Origin: Actinomycetota bacterium
GTDB lineage: Bacteria > Actinomycetota > Acidimicrobiia > Acidimicrobiales > Microtrichaceae
Assembly: GCA_016703525.1 (NCBI GenBank)
Contig: JADJBW010000015.1
Coordinates: 62,001-126,000, forward strand
Direction of reading: 5' to 3'
Length of the DNA: 64,000 nucleotides
Positions 43,013 to 51,134 of this stretch are shown here, one piece after another. The position numbers and the translations under genes were made by a program. Position 1 is the first letter of the stretch, and the number at the start of each line of letters is the position of its first letter. The notes under the pieces were generated by a model, which worked only from the letters and a program-made list of their open reading frames with translations, searched no databases and had not been told where the DNA came from.

Positions 43013-44164
43013 GTGCTGGAGTCGCCGATCGTCGTCCGGGCCGTTCGGGCCCGGACAATCATCTGGCTGTTCGTGCTCGCCGCCGTCGCGGCCCGATACG
43101 TCGGGCGCAGCGACGGCGACTGGGAAGAGATCTTCGACGCGACCGGGCTGTTGTTCGGCGTGCACGGGCCGATTCACCATCTGCCCGGCGGGCTACACCT
43201 GTATGCGAGCTACCCCGAGTTCCAGTTCGGTCCGCTGGCCTTGATCGCCGCGGTTCCGCTGTGGGCGGCCGGGTGGTCGGCCCGCTGGCTGGCGGCGGCG
43301 GCGATGCTGGGCATCGGTTGGGCGAGCCTGGTGCTCATCGATCGCGCCGCCAGCGGGACGGGCAGCGCCGGAACCGATGTCGGCGCGGCCCGGCCCGCTC
43401 GCGTTGAGCCGGCGGAGCTGGGTCGGCTGGTCGGCGGCGTCGTGGCGGCGGTCGCATGGGTGCCGTTGGCGGCCCGGTATCTCCACATCGACGACGCGCT
43501 CGCCGTACTCGCGATCGTGGGTGCGGTGGTGGCGATCCGCTGCGAGCGGGGCGTGCTCGCCGGACTCCTGGTTGGTGCCGCGATCGGCTGCAAGCCGTGG
43601 GCCGCTCCGATGATGCCGATGCTGGCGGGGTTGCCGCGAACGCAATGGCGGCGAGCCGGTGCGGCTGCGGTCGCAGCGACGGCCGCGGTGTGGCTGCCGT
43701 TCCTGATTGCGGCTCCGTCGATGGTCCGTGCCGGCTCGCCGCAGGTTGACGTATCGGACGCATCGGTCTTGCGCCTGTTCGGCGTGCCGGGCGGAATCGG
43801 GCCGGGGTGGGTGCGGTCGGTGCAGTTGGTGGTCGCGGGGATGTGCGCAACGGTGGCGGCCACGCGGGGCCGCTGGACGGGTGTCGCTCTGGTCGTGCTC
43901 GCTGTGCGCATCCTGGTGGACCCCGGCACCTTCGAGTACTACACCTCGGCCCTCGTGGTCGCTGCGCTGGTGTGGGACACGGTGGCCCGGTCGTCGGCGG
44001 TGCCGGTGGCGACGGTCTGTGCCGCGCTCGCGCTCGATCTGGCCGAGGTCGTGGTCGCGTCCGCGACGGCGCGTGCGGTGTTGCGTCTCGGCGCGGTGCT
44101 CGGGTTGGTCGGGTGGGTGACGTGCGCCCCGATCAGGCGCCCTCGGCCGATCGACTGTCGCTGA
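43013..44164 (+). CDS. Polytopic membrane protein, GT-C/DUF2029-like
   Basis: A 383-residue protein with about nine hydrophobic segments (for example TIIWLFVLAAVAARYVG and GRLVGGVVAAVAWVPLAARY). Loop residues EFQFGPLALIAAVPLW and GAAIGCKPWAAPMMPML resemble polyprenyl-phosphate-dependent glycosyltransferases, where FxxxxxG and K-P motifs face the catalytic site; this is a weak similarity. The GTG start at 43013 lies 26 bases after sucD. Its 3' end overlaps the convergent gene by 32 bases, an unusual arrangement. Confidence 0.65.
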   Translation: MLESPIVVRAVRARTIIWLFVLAAVAARYVGRSDGDWEEIFDATGLLFGVHGPIHHLPGGLHLYASYPEFQFGPLALIAAVPLWAAGWSARWLAAAAMLGIGWASLVLIDRAASGTGSAGTDVGAARPARVEPAELGRLVGGVVAAVAWVPLAARYLHIDDALAVLAIVGAVVAIRCERGVLAGLLVGAAIGCKPWAAPMMPMLAGLPRTQWRRAGAAAVAATAAVWLPFLIAAPSMVRAGSPQVDVSDASVLRLFGVPGGIGPGWVRSVQLVVAGMCATVAATRGRWTGVALVVLAVRILVDPGTFEYYTSALVVAALVWDTVARSSAVPVATVCAALALDLAEVVVASATARAVLRLGAVLGLVGWVTCAPIRRPRPIDCR

Positions 44165-45416
44165 CGGCGTTGGGCGGGGTGTCCTCGTCGCAATCCGCCG
44201 CGGCGGAGCGCGGGCGCGCGACGGCCCACGCGAGGCCGGCGAGCGTGCCCAGCGCCGTCAACGCGTAGCAGGCGTCGGCGAGTTGTTCGGCGGCGCTGGG
44301 GTGGGCGCGAGCGAACTCGTCGTAGGGCGGGAACCATCGTCGGCCGAACAGCGTGATGGCCGCGACCGTCGCGGCGCCCGCGGCGGGGGGCACGCGCGCC
44401 CGCCAGCCCGGATGGGCCGCCACGGCCGGTACGAGCAGCCACCAGACCCAGTAGTGGGTCCAGGCGATCGGGCCGACCAGCAGCGCCGCGGCAGCCACGG
44501 TTGCGACGCCGGCGAGATCACCGAACCGCTCGCGGACCCGGGGCGTGATCGCCACGCATCCGGCGACCACGACGAGACTCGCGACGATCCATGCGGCGGT
44601 TGCGGCTCCGCCGTTGCCGAGCACGCGTTCGGCGACGCCGTAGAGCGACTGGTTCGCCGCCTTCGCCCCTTCGCCGATGCCGTGGAGCGCCGTGCCGGGC
44701 GCACATACGCCCACGTGGCGTGAGGCATCGCGATCGCCGACAAGTGTCGCGAGGACAGCGGCGCCGACCGCCGTGGCGAGCGCCCGCCACCGCCTGGTGA
44801 TGGCGAGGTAGCCGATGAAGACGACCGGCACGAGCTTGATCGCCGCGGCGAGTCCGATGAGCGCCCCGAACCATCGTCGGTCCCCGAGCACCACGACGTC
44901 GGTTACCACGAGCGCGACGAGTATCAGGTTGATTTGGCCCAGGCCGAGCGTCGACCAGACCGGCTCCGAGGCGAGCGCGGCGAGCAGCGCAACGAGCGTC
45001 AGCGCGGGTCGCTCAGCGTGGCGTCGGGCCGGGAGCGACGAGCCGACCAACAGCCACAGCGTCCACACCAGGGCCGCGATCGAGACGAGTGTGAAGGGCA
45101 GTTCGGCGCCGCTCTCGGACCACCACGTGAGGGGTGCAAGCAGGAGCGCAGCGACCGGTGGGTAGAGGAACGGCATCGACTCGACCAGCGGTCCGGAGTC
45201 GTACGGCGAGCCGTGGTGGATCGCCCGCCATGCACCGCGGTAGTACGCGCCGAAGTCCTGCAGCTCTTGGCGGCGGGTCAGTTCGACGGCGTACGCAACG
45301 GCCGCCAGGACGGTGAGCGCTGCGGCGATGATCCGTCCCGCTCGGCTCGTTGCCAGTGCGCGTATCGCGGCGAGCGTCGCGAGGTTCTTCCGCGATTCGC
45401 CGGTCGATGGCCACAC
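44133..45416 (-). CDS. GT87-like (DUF2029) polyprenol-linked glycosyltransferase
   Basis: A 427-residue membrane protein with about ten helices. RRQELQDFGAYYRGAWRAIH contains the acidic D near the first loop as in PimE-type mannosyltransferases; SPYDSGPLVESMPFLYPPVA matches the GxxxY...FxYPP pattern, and ANQSLYGVAERVLGN the NQS motif of DUF2029 proteins. A role in extending lipid-linked glycans of the envelope is likely. I chose GTG 45416 because TACGTT lies exactly seven bases upstream; a TTG at 45425 would add three residues. Confidence 0.8.
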   Translation of the reverse strand: MWPSTGESRKNLATLAAIRALATSRAGRIIAAALTVLAAVAYAVELTRRQELQDFGAYYRGAWRAIHHGSPYDSGPLVESMPFLYPPVAALLLAPLTWWSESGAELPFTLVSIAALVWTLWLLVGSSLPARRHAERPALTLVALLAALASEPVWSTLGLGQINLILVALVVTDVVVLGDRRWFGALIGLAAAIKLVPVVFIGYLAITRRWRALATAVGAAVLATLVGDRDASRHVGVCAPGTALHGIGEGAKAANQSLYGVAERVLGNGGAATAAWIVASLVVVAGCVAITPRVRERFGDLAGVATVAAAALLVGPIAWTHYWVWWLLVPAVAAHPGWRARVPPAAGAATVAAITLFGRRWFPPYDEFARAHPSAAEQLADACYALTALGTLAGLAWAVARPRSAAADCDEDTPPNAVSDSRSAEGA

Positions 45417-45423
45417 CGTCGGC

Positions 45424-45452
45424 AACGTAGCTGAGCGCGGTACGGGTGGGAA
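45424..45452 (-). promoter_or_regulatory. Promoter of the GT87-like gene
   Basis: On the minus strand TTCCCA (45447-45452) and TACGTT (45424-45429) are 17 bases apart, and the -10 box is seven bases from GTG 45416. Leaderless geometry. Confidence 0.5.
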
Positions 45453-45476
45453 TGGTCGAGCGGCGGGCGGCCTGGC

Positions 45477-45482
45477 TAGGTT
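45477..45482 (+). promoter_or_regulatory. Leaderless-type -10 box of purN
   Basis: TAGGTT, seven bases, then GTG 45490; no ribosome-binding sequence is present. It is back to back with the promoter of the divergent gene. Confidence 0.5.
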
Positions 45483-45489
45483 GCCCCGG

Positions 45490-46065
45490 GTGCGTGTCGC
45501 CGTGTTGGCATCCGGAAGCGGGACCCTGCTCGATTCGATCCTGGCAGCCGAGTTTCCGGTGTCGCTCGTGGTGGTCGATCGGGCGTGCCGGGCCGAGCAG
45601 GTCGCAGCAGACCACGGGGTGGAGTGCGTGCGTCAGGACCGCACCGACTTCTCGCCGTCGTTCGATCGGTCCGCCTTCTCGCTTGAGCTTGCCTCGCTGC
45701 TGAGTGCCCGGTCGATAGAGCTGGTGGCGATGGCGGGCTACGGGACGATCCTCGATGCCGCCATGCACGAGTCGTTTCCGGGTCGCATCATCAACACGCA
45801 TCCGGCGCTGCTGCCGTCGTTCCCCGGATGGCATGCAGTCCGTGACGCGTTGGCGTACGGGGTGAAGGTGACCGGCTGCACGATTCACATCGCCACGATC
45901 GAAGTGGATGCTGGACCGATCCTGGCTCAGGAGGCGGTGCCGGTGCTCGACGACGACGACGAGTCGTAGTTGCATGAACGAATCAAGACCGTGGAGCGAC
46001 GGCTCTACGTCGACACGCTGCGTCGCGTGGTCGCGCAGCCGGAGCTCCTAGGAGGCCCACGGTGA
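45490..46065 (+). CDS. purN: Phosphoribosylglycinamide formyltransferase, in-frame TAG
   Basis: PurN formylates GAR in purine synthesis. GTG 45490 gives VRVAVLASGSGTLLDSILAA. Catalytic Asn and His are in IINTHPALLPSFPGWHAV and the Asp in ATIEVDAGPILAQEAVPV. A TAG at 45967-45969 ends the frame after DDDDES, yet the same frame continues LHERIKTVERRLYVDTLRRV, the normal PurN C-terminus, to TGA at 46063. So a substitution or error has made a stop 32 codons early. The protein up to TAG keeps all catalytic residues and may still work. It overlaps purH (GTGA). Confidence 0.9.
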
Positions 46066-47582
46066 GAGCGCTACTGAGCGTGTACGACGAGTCGGGGATC
46101 GTCGCGTTCGCGACGCGACTGCACGAGCTCGGGGTCGAGCTGGTGTCGAGCGGGGGCACGGCGCGCGAGCTTGCGGCGGCGGGGTTGCCGGTGGTGGATG
46201 TCGCCGAGCACACCGGGTATCCGGCGATGCTCGGCCATCGGGTCGTCACGCTGCATCCCAAGGTGCACGGAGGGATCCTCGCCGACCGGTCCGATCCCGA
46301 GCACGTGGCCGATCTGGAGCGCTACGAGATCCCGACGATCGATCTGGTGATCGTCAACCTGTATCCGTTCGGCTCTGATCCGTCGATCGAACTGATCGAC
46401 ATCGGCGGTCCGGCGATGGTGCGCACAGCGGCGAAGAATCACGCGCATGTCGGTGTCGTGGTCGATCCGGTCGACTACCCGGCGGTCCTCGACGACATCG
46501 CGGCGCACGGCGCGTTGTCGAACGTGCTGCGCCGGCGCCTCGCTCGCACGGCGTTCGCCCACACGGCGGCGTACGACGCGTCGATCGTGGCGTGGTTCGA
46601 CGAGTCGCCGGACGCCGCGTCGGGTGAGGCTCCCGTCGCGCCGGTCGAGTTGCCGCCCACGCTGCACGTGACGGCCACCCGCCGGGCAGTGCTGCGGTAT
46701 GGCGAGAACCCGCATCAGGTCGGCGCCCGGTACAGCCTGGGCTCGTCGTGTTGGGACGATGCCGTGCTCCACCAGGGCAAGGCGATGTCGTATCTCAACG
46801 TCTTCGACGCCGATGCCGCGTGGCGATTGGTGTGGTCGCTCGGCGACGATCCGGCTGCGGTGGTGATCAAGCACGCGAACCCGTGCGGCGTCGCGGTGGG
46901 CGCCGACATCGTTGGGGCGTATCGATTGGCGCACGAGTGCGACCCGGTGTCGGCGTACGGCGGCATCGTGGCGCTCAACCGTGCGATGCCGGTGCAGCTC
47001 GCGGAGTCGTTGGTCGGCGTGTTCACGGAGGTGGTGATCGCCCCGGGTTTCGAACCGGGAGCGCTCGAGGTTCTGGCGGCGAAGGAGAACCTTCGGGTGC
47101 TCGACACGCGGCCGCCGGGGGTTGCCCCCGTCGAGGTTCGCATGATCGACGGCGGGCTGCTGGTGCAAACCCCCGACGTGGTGTCGTTCGATCGGGTGTC
47201 ATGGACGGTGCCGACGCACCGCTCGCCCAGTGAGGCCGAATGGCGCGACCTCGAACTGGCGTGGCGGGTCGCGGCGCGGGTCACATCGAACACGATCGTT
47301 TTGGTGAAGGACGGCCAGGCGGTGGGCATTGGCGCCGGCCAACAGAACCGGCGCGACGCCGGTCGGCTCGCTGCCGAGAAGGCGGCCGGCCGGGCCGTGG
47401 GCGGTGCCTGCGCGTCGGATGCGTTCTTCCCGTTCCGCGACGGGCTCGATGTGGCCATCGAGGCGGGCGCCACCGCGGTGATTCAGCCTGGCGGTTCGAT
47501 TCGCGATGCCGAGGTGATCGCTGCCGCCGACGAGGCCGGCCTGGCGATGGTGTTCAGCGGGGAGCGCCACTTCCGTCACTGA
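46062..47582 (+). CDS. purH: Bifunctional AICAR transformylase/IMP cyclohydrolase
   Basis: A 506-residue enzyme for the last two steps of IMP synthesis. The N-terminal cyclohydrolase shows RALLSVYDESGIVAFATRLH, SSGGTARELAAAGLPVVDVA and HPKVHGGILADRSDPEHVAD; the transformylase part has LRYGENPHQVGARY, KHANPCGVAVGAD with the catalytic Lys-His, and the C-terminal IEAGATAVIQPGGSIRDAEV and SGERHFRH. GTG start overlaps purN. Length is normal and the frame is intact. Confidence 0.97.
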   Translation: MRALLSVYDESGIVAFATRLHELGVELVSSGGTARELAAAGLPVVDVAEHTGYPAMLGHRVVTLHPKVHGGILADRSDPEHVADLERYEIPTIDLVIVNLYPFGSDPSIELIDIGGPAMVRTAAKNHAHVGVVVDPVDYPAVLDDIAAHGALSNVLRRRLARTAFAHTAAYDASIVAWFDESPDAASGEAPVAPVELPPTLHVTATRRAVLRYGENPHQVGARYSLGSSCWDDAVLHQGKAMSYLNVFDADAAWRLVWSLGDDPAAVVIKHANPCGVAVGADIVGAYRLAHECDPVSAYGGIVALNRAMPVQLAESLVGVFTEVVIAPGFEPGALEVLAAKENLRVLDTRPPGVAPVEVRMIDGGLLVQTPDVVSFDRVSWTVPTHRSPSEAEWRDLELAWRVAARVTSNTIVLVKDGQAVGIGAGQQNRRDAGRLAAEKAAGRAVGGACASDAFFPFRDGLDVAIEAGATAVIQPGGSIRDAEVIAAADEAGLAMVFSGERHFRH

Positions 47583-48492
47583 TCGCGTCGCCGGATGCGA
47601 GCGATGCGTCGGCTGGGCGGCCGGTGGCGAGCCACACTCCGATCAGCGCCACCGTGCCACCGAGTGCAGTCGTCGCTCCGGGCCGTTCACCCAGGAGCGC
47701 CCATGCCCCGAGTGTGGCGATGACCGGTACGGCGAACAGCCACGCCGCCGCGGCGCTCGCCGTGGTGCGGCGCAACCCGGCGCCCCACGCGGTGTACGCC
47801 AGCGCGGACGAGCCGAGCCCGAGATACACGAGCGCTCCCAGCGACGAGGCGCTCGCGTTCGTCGCGTCGCGCACTGCGCCCGGCAGGAAGGCGGCACCGA
47901 AGGGCAGGCTGATCCACCAGCCCCATGCGGTCACGCTGAGTCCGTCGTAACGATCCACCAGGGGCTTGGAGGCGACCACATAGGTCGCTGCGGCGATCGC
48001 GGCGCCGACCAGCCATGCGACTGCGGCGTTCAGTCGGAAGCCGCCGCCGTCGGCCAGGCTCACCGGCACGGTGCCCGCCACGGCGAGGCCGATCCCCAGC
48101 AGTTTCCGGCGGCCGAGCCGGTCGTGCAGCGCGACGGCCGCCGCGACCATGCCGAGGACGGGAGCGAGGTTGATCACGAGGCTCGCTGTGGCCGCCGTGG
48201 CGTCGCGGGCGCCGAGGTGGAACATCACCAGGTAGCCGAGGCTTCCCGAGATCGACGTGACGAGCACCAGGGGGAGATCGCGCCGCTTCGGCCTCTGCAC
48301 GCGCCCGGCCAACGCGGGCACGGCGAAGGCTGCCGCGGCGATCGCCGTGCGGCCGGCGAGCACCGAGAACGGGCCGAACCCGCCGCTGGACGTGGAGATC
48401 GATCGGGTCGCGATGAACGAACCGGCCCACAGCACGGTGGCGGTTGCGAGCGCGGCGGTGCCGGCGAGGCGCTGCCGCGCGGAGGCGGTCAC
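47554..48492 (-). CDS. EamA/RhaT-family drug-metabolite transporter
   Basis: A 312-residue protein with ten hydrophobic helices arranged as two EamA repeats, the first from ALATATVLWAGSFIATRSIS and the second from AVAWLVGAAIAAATYVVASK, ending ALGGTVALIGVWLATG. Such proteins export metabolites or amino acids; the substrate is not predictable. The GTG start at 48492 overlaps the HAD gene stop by four bases, so the two are coupled. Its 3' end overlaps the convergent purH end by 29 bases. Confidence 0.85.
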   Translation of the reverse strand: MTASARQRLAGTAALATATVLWAGSFIATRSISTSSGGFGPFSVLAGRTAIAAAAFAVPALAGRVQRPKRRDLPLVLVTSISGSLGYLVMFHLGARDATAATASLVINLAPVLGMVAAAVALHDRLGRRKLLGIGLAVAGTVPVSLADGGGFRLNAAVAWLVGAAIAAATYVVASKPLVDRYDGLSVTAWGWWISLPFGAAFLPGAVRDATNASASSLGALVYLGLGSSALAYTAWGAGLRRTTASAAAAWLFAVPVIATLGAWALLGERPGATTALGGTVALIGVWLATGRPADASLASGDAISDGSGAPR

Positions 48493-49181
48493 GGGCGCGG
48501 TGGAGTGCGGGCCGCGTCGGCGGCGCCGGGGGTTGCGTCGAGCACCCTCAGCTCGACGAGATCGTGGCGGGCGGTCGCCGCGTCGGTGAACAGGCGGCTG
48601 TGGAACCCGAGCCGGGCGGCGGCGGTGACGTTGCCGACGGCATCGTCGAAGAACACGACGTTGTGGGGCTGTACGGCGTTCCGCTCGCAGAGGAGCTCGA
48701 AGATCGCCGGATCGGGCTTGGCGACTCCGTGGTGACCCGACAGGACGATGTCGTGCATCGCGTCGAACACGTCGTTCGGGCGTCGAACGAGCGCGAACGT
48801 CTCCGCCGAGAAGTTCGAGAGGCCGACCACTCGGAGTCCGGCGCCGAGGAGCTCGGCGATCAGGTCGGCCGTCCCCGCTATGGGCCCCGGGATCGTTTCG
48901 ACCCATCGGTCTCGCCATGCTTCGAGCGCAACGCTTGAGTCGGGGTGGCGCTCGACCAGGTCTGCGACGAGTTCGGCGAGCGGCATGCCGAGGTCGAGCC
49001 GAAGGTTCTCGTCGGGCGTGAGCACGTGGGCGAGGAAGTGCTCCATCTCGTCATGATCGGTGAAGACCTGGCGAAAGAGGTGGCGTGGGTCCCAGTCCAC
49101 GACGACTCGTCCGAAGTCGAACGCGACGCAGGTGATGTCGCTGAGGTGGTCGGTGGGGGTGTTCGGGCCCGTCGTGTGCAT
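48489..49181 (-). CDS. HAD superfamily hydrolase
   Basis: A 230-residue HAD-IA type protein. Motif I is VAFDFGRVVVDWDP with Asp nucleophile, motif II VVGLSNFSAETF, motif III VAKPDPAIFELL with Lys, motif IV VVFFDDAVGNVTAA. The pattern is close to YihX-type phosphatases (alpha-D-glucose-1-phosphate). Substrate is unproven. TAGCCT lies nine bases upstream of the ATG and shares the 78-bp divergent spacer with the folD promoter. Confidence 0.88.
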   Translation of the reverse strand: MHTTGPNTPTDHLSDITCVAFDFGRVVVDWDPRHLFRQVFTDHDEMEHFLAHVLTPDENLRLDLGMPLAELVADLVERHPDSSVALEAWRDRWVETIPGPIAGTADLIAELLGAGLRVVGLSNFSAETFALVRRPNDVFDAMHDIVLSGHHGVAKPDPAIFELLCERNAVQPHNVVFFDDAVGNVTAAARLGFHSRLFTDAATARHDLVELRVLDATPGAADAARTPPRP

Positions 49182-49190
49182 CGGGTGCAG

Positions 49191-49196
49191 AGGCTA
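49191..49196 (-). promoter_or_regulatory. -10 box of the HAD-EamA unit
   Basis: TAGCCT on the minus strand, nine bases before ATG 49181. The transcript would have at most a few bases of leader. Confidence 0.4.
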
Positions 49197-49247
49197 CGGC
49201 GGGGCTGCGGTGAGGAGTCGATCGCTGGCGCCGAGGAGCGTGGCTTC

Positions 49248-49253
49248 TATGCT
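49248..49253 (+). promoter_or_regulatory. Leaderless-type -10 box of folD
   Basis: TATGCT, six bases, then GTG 49260. TATGCT is close to the TATAAT consensus, and no ribosome-binding sequence lies between, so a leaderless folD transcript is likely. Confidence 0.55.
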
Positions 49254-49259
49254 CCCGGT

Positions 49260-50138
49260 GTGAGCGCTCGGGTACTGGACGGTGAGGCCGCTGCAGAAGC
49301 GGTTCGGGTCGACTTGGCCGGCCGCGTGGCGGCCCTGCGTGCGCGCGGGGTCGTGCCGGGCCTCGGGACGATCCTTGTGGGCGACGACGGGCCGAGCCGT
49401 CGGTACGTCGAGATGAAGCATCGCGACGCGGCTGATCTCGGGCTGCATTCGGTGCAGGTGGAGTTGGGTGTCAACGCCACGCAGGCCGAGGCGAACGCGG
49501 CGGTTGACCGGCTCAACGCCGATCCGTCGGTGCACGCGTTCATCCTGCAATACCCGTTTCCTTCGGGGCTGGATTTCTCCGAGGCGATGGAACGGGTCCA
49601 TCCGCACAAGGATGCCGATGGCCTGTTGCCACACAACCTGGGACGCCTGGTGATGGGCCTCGACGCGCCGCTGGCGTGCACCCCTGCGGGCATCCTGCGG
49701 CTGTTGGCGCACCACGGTGTGTCGGTGTCGGGCCGACATGTGGTCGTGGTGGGCCGCGGCCTCACGATCGGCCGGCCGCTGGCCAACCTGCTGGCGTTGA
49801 AGCGCCCCGACGCGAACGCAGCGGTCACCGTGGTCCACACGGGCGTTGCCGACATCGGTCGGTTCACGCGCACGGCCGACGTCGTGGTCGCGGCCGCGGG
49901 TGTGCCGGGGCTGGTGACGGCCGACATGGTCGCCCCGGGAGCGGTCGTCGTTGCCGCGGGCGTGTCGTTCGTGGACGGCCGGGTGGTGTCCGACGTTGCC
50001 GATGACGTTGCCGAGGTGGCGTCGTGGCTGTCGCCGCGGGTCGGGGGAGTCGGGCCGATGACGCGGGCGATGCTCATGTCGAACGCGGTCGACGCCGCCG
50101 AGCGAGCGCTCGCCGAGAGCGAAGGAGGCCTGCGATGA
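49260..50138 (+). CDS. folD: Methylenetetrahydrofolate dehydrogenase/cyclohydrolase
   Basis: A 292-residue FolD that interconverts methylene-, methenyl- and formyl-THF, feeding PurN and PurH next door. It has LGTILVGDDGPSRRYVEMKH with the substrate Tyr and Lys, HAFILQYPFPSGLDF, HKDADGLLPHNLGRLVMG, and the NADP loop VVVVGRGLTIGRPLANLLAL. The P-x-K-D segment reads HPHKDADG. GTG 49260 is set by the -10 box and the N-terminus SARVLDGEAAAEAVRVDLAG. Overlaps metF by four bases. Confidence 0.95.
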   Translation: MSARVLDGEAAAEAVRVDLAGRVAALRARGVVPGLGTILVGDDGPSRRYVEMKHRDAADLGLHSVQVELGVNATQAEANAAVDRLNADPSVHAFILQYPFPSGLDFSEAMERVHPHKDADGLLPHNLGRLVMGLDAPLACTPAGILRLLAHHGVSVSGRHVVVVGRGLTIGRPLANLLALKRPDANAAVTVVHTGVADIGRFTRTADVVVAAAGVPGLVTADMVAPGAVVVAAGVSFVDGRVVSDVADDVAEVASWLSPRVGGVGPMTRAMLMSNAVDAAERALAESEGGLR

Positions 50139-50980
50139 CCCGTATCGATGCGTTGCTGGCGGCGGGCCGGACCCGTTCGCTCGAGTTCTTCCCGCCACGC
50201 ACCGAGGTCGGGCACCGTAACCTCGCGGCGACGCTCGGTGCGTTCGACCAGATCGACCCGGCGTTCGTGTCGGTCACGTACGGGGCGGGGGGCTCGACCC
50301 GCGATCTGACTCGCGATCTGGTGATCGAGATCGGTCGCACGCACCACATCCCGGCGATGCCGCACCTCACCTGTGTGGGGCATTCGAAGGGCGAGTTGGT
50401 CGCGTTGCTCGAGGACTACGCCGCGCACGGCGTCGACAACGTGCTGGCCCTGGCCGGGGATCCGCCGGCGGATGGGTCCGACCCGGGTGGGGACTTCCGG
50501 TATGCCGCCGAGTTGGTGGAGCTGATTCGCGAGGTGGGCGATTTCTCGGTCGGCGTCGCCGCCTTCCCCGAGGGGCATCCGCGCTCGACGTCGCTGGCGG
50601 ACGATCGCCGCTTCCTCGCCGAGAAGCTGCGCCTTGCCGATTTCGGAATCACCCAGTTCTTCTTCCGGTCCGAGGACTACTTCCGCATGGTCGACGACCT
50701 GTCGGCGCTGGGGGTCGACCGGCCGATCGTTCCGGGGGTGATTCCGATGCTCGACACGGGTGGGGTGCGGCGGTTCGCGGATCTCAACGGAGCGTGGTTC
50801 CCGGATGACCTTGCGTTGCGGGTCGATCGGGCGAACGAGGCGGACCGCCTTGCGCTTGCCGTCGATGCCGCGGTCACGTTGTGCGAAGAGTTGGTTCGTG
50901 GCGGCGCTCCGGGCGTGCATCTGTATTGCATGAATCGCGCCGAGGCGCCGCGGGAGATCTTCGCGTCCATCTCGCTCTGA
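50135..50980 (+). CDS. metF: 5,10-methylenetetrahydrofolate reductase
   Basis: A 281-residue FAD enzyme that makes 5-methyl-THF for methionine synthesis. It has LEFFPPRTEVGHRNLAATLG, VSVTYGAGGSTRDLTRDLVI with the GAGGS loop, MPHLTCVGHSKGELVALLED and NVLALAGDPPADG; the ITQFFFRSEDYF segment includes the catalytic region. ATG 50135 follows GGAGG and overlaps folD. The product MTRIDALLAAGRTRSLEFFP is close to actinobacterial MetF in length. Confidence 0.95.
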   Translation: MTRIDALLAAGRTRSLEFFPPRTEVGHRNLAATLGAFDQIDPAFVSVTYGAGGSTRDLTRDLVIEIGRTHHIPAMPHLTCVGHSKGELVALLEDYAAHGVDNVLALAGDPPADGSDPGGDFRYAAELVELIREVGDFSVGVAAFPEGHPRSTSLADDRRFLAEKLRLADFGITQFFFRSEDYFRMVDDLSALGVDRPIVPGVIPMLDTGGVRRFADLNGAWFPDDLALRVDRANEADRLALAVDAAVTLCEELVRGGAPGVHLYCMNRAEAPREIFASISL

Positions 50981-51019
50981 ACGCTTGGAGCGGTACTGCC
51001 AGCGCCAAACGTGATCGCG

Positions 51020-51048
51020 TTGACATGGCCGCGGTCCGCGACCACACT
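51020..51048 (+). promoter_or_regulatory. Promoter of the type IV pilus operon
   Basis: A perfect TTGACA (51020-51025) and CACACT (51043-51048) are 17 bases apart in the 154-bp gap between metF and pilB. The -35 box is the best in the window. About 80 bases of leader precede the pilB start. Confidence 0.6.
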
Positions 51049-51134
51049 TGGCCCTGGGCGAATCCCGTTCATGGAGTAGGGCAGGCCGCGTGAGGGGGGC
51101 GTGTCGCACTCATTTTCCAAGGAGCAAACGGTTC

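Noticed and set aside
38684..45969. Reassignment of TAG to an amino acid
   Set aside because: Only two internal TAG codons are seen, while secY, rplE, rpsD, alr and tsaD use TAG as the terminal codon. Sequence error or mutation explains it better.
51049..51134. c-di-GMP riboswitch in the pilB leader
   Set aside because: I could not find the conserved GEMM helix and loop sequences in the 80-base leader.
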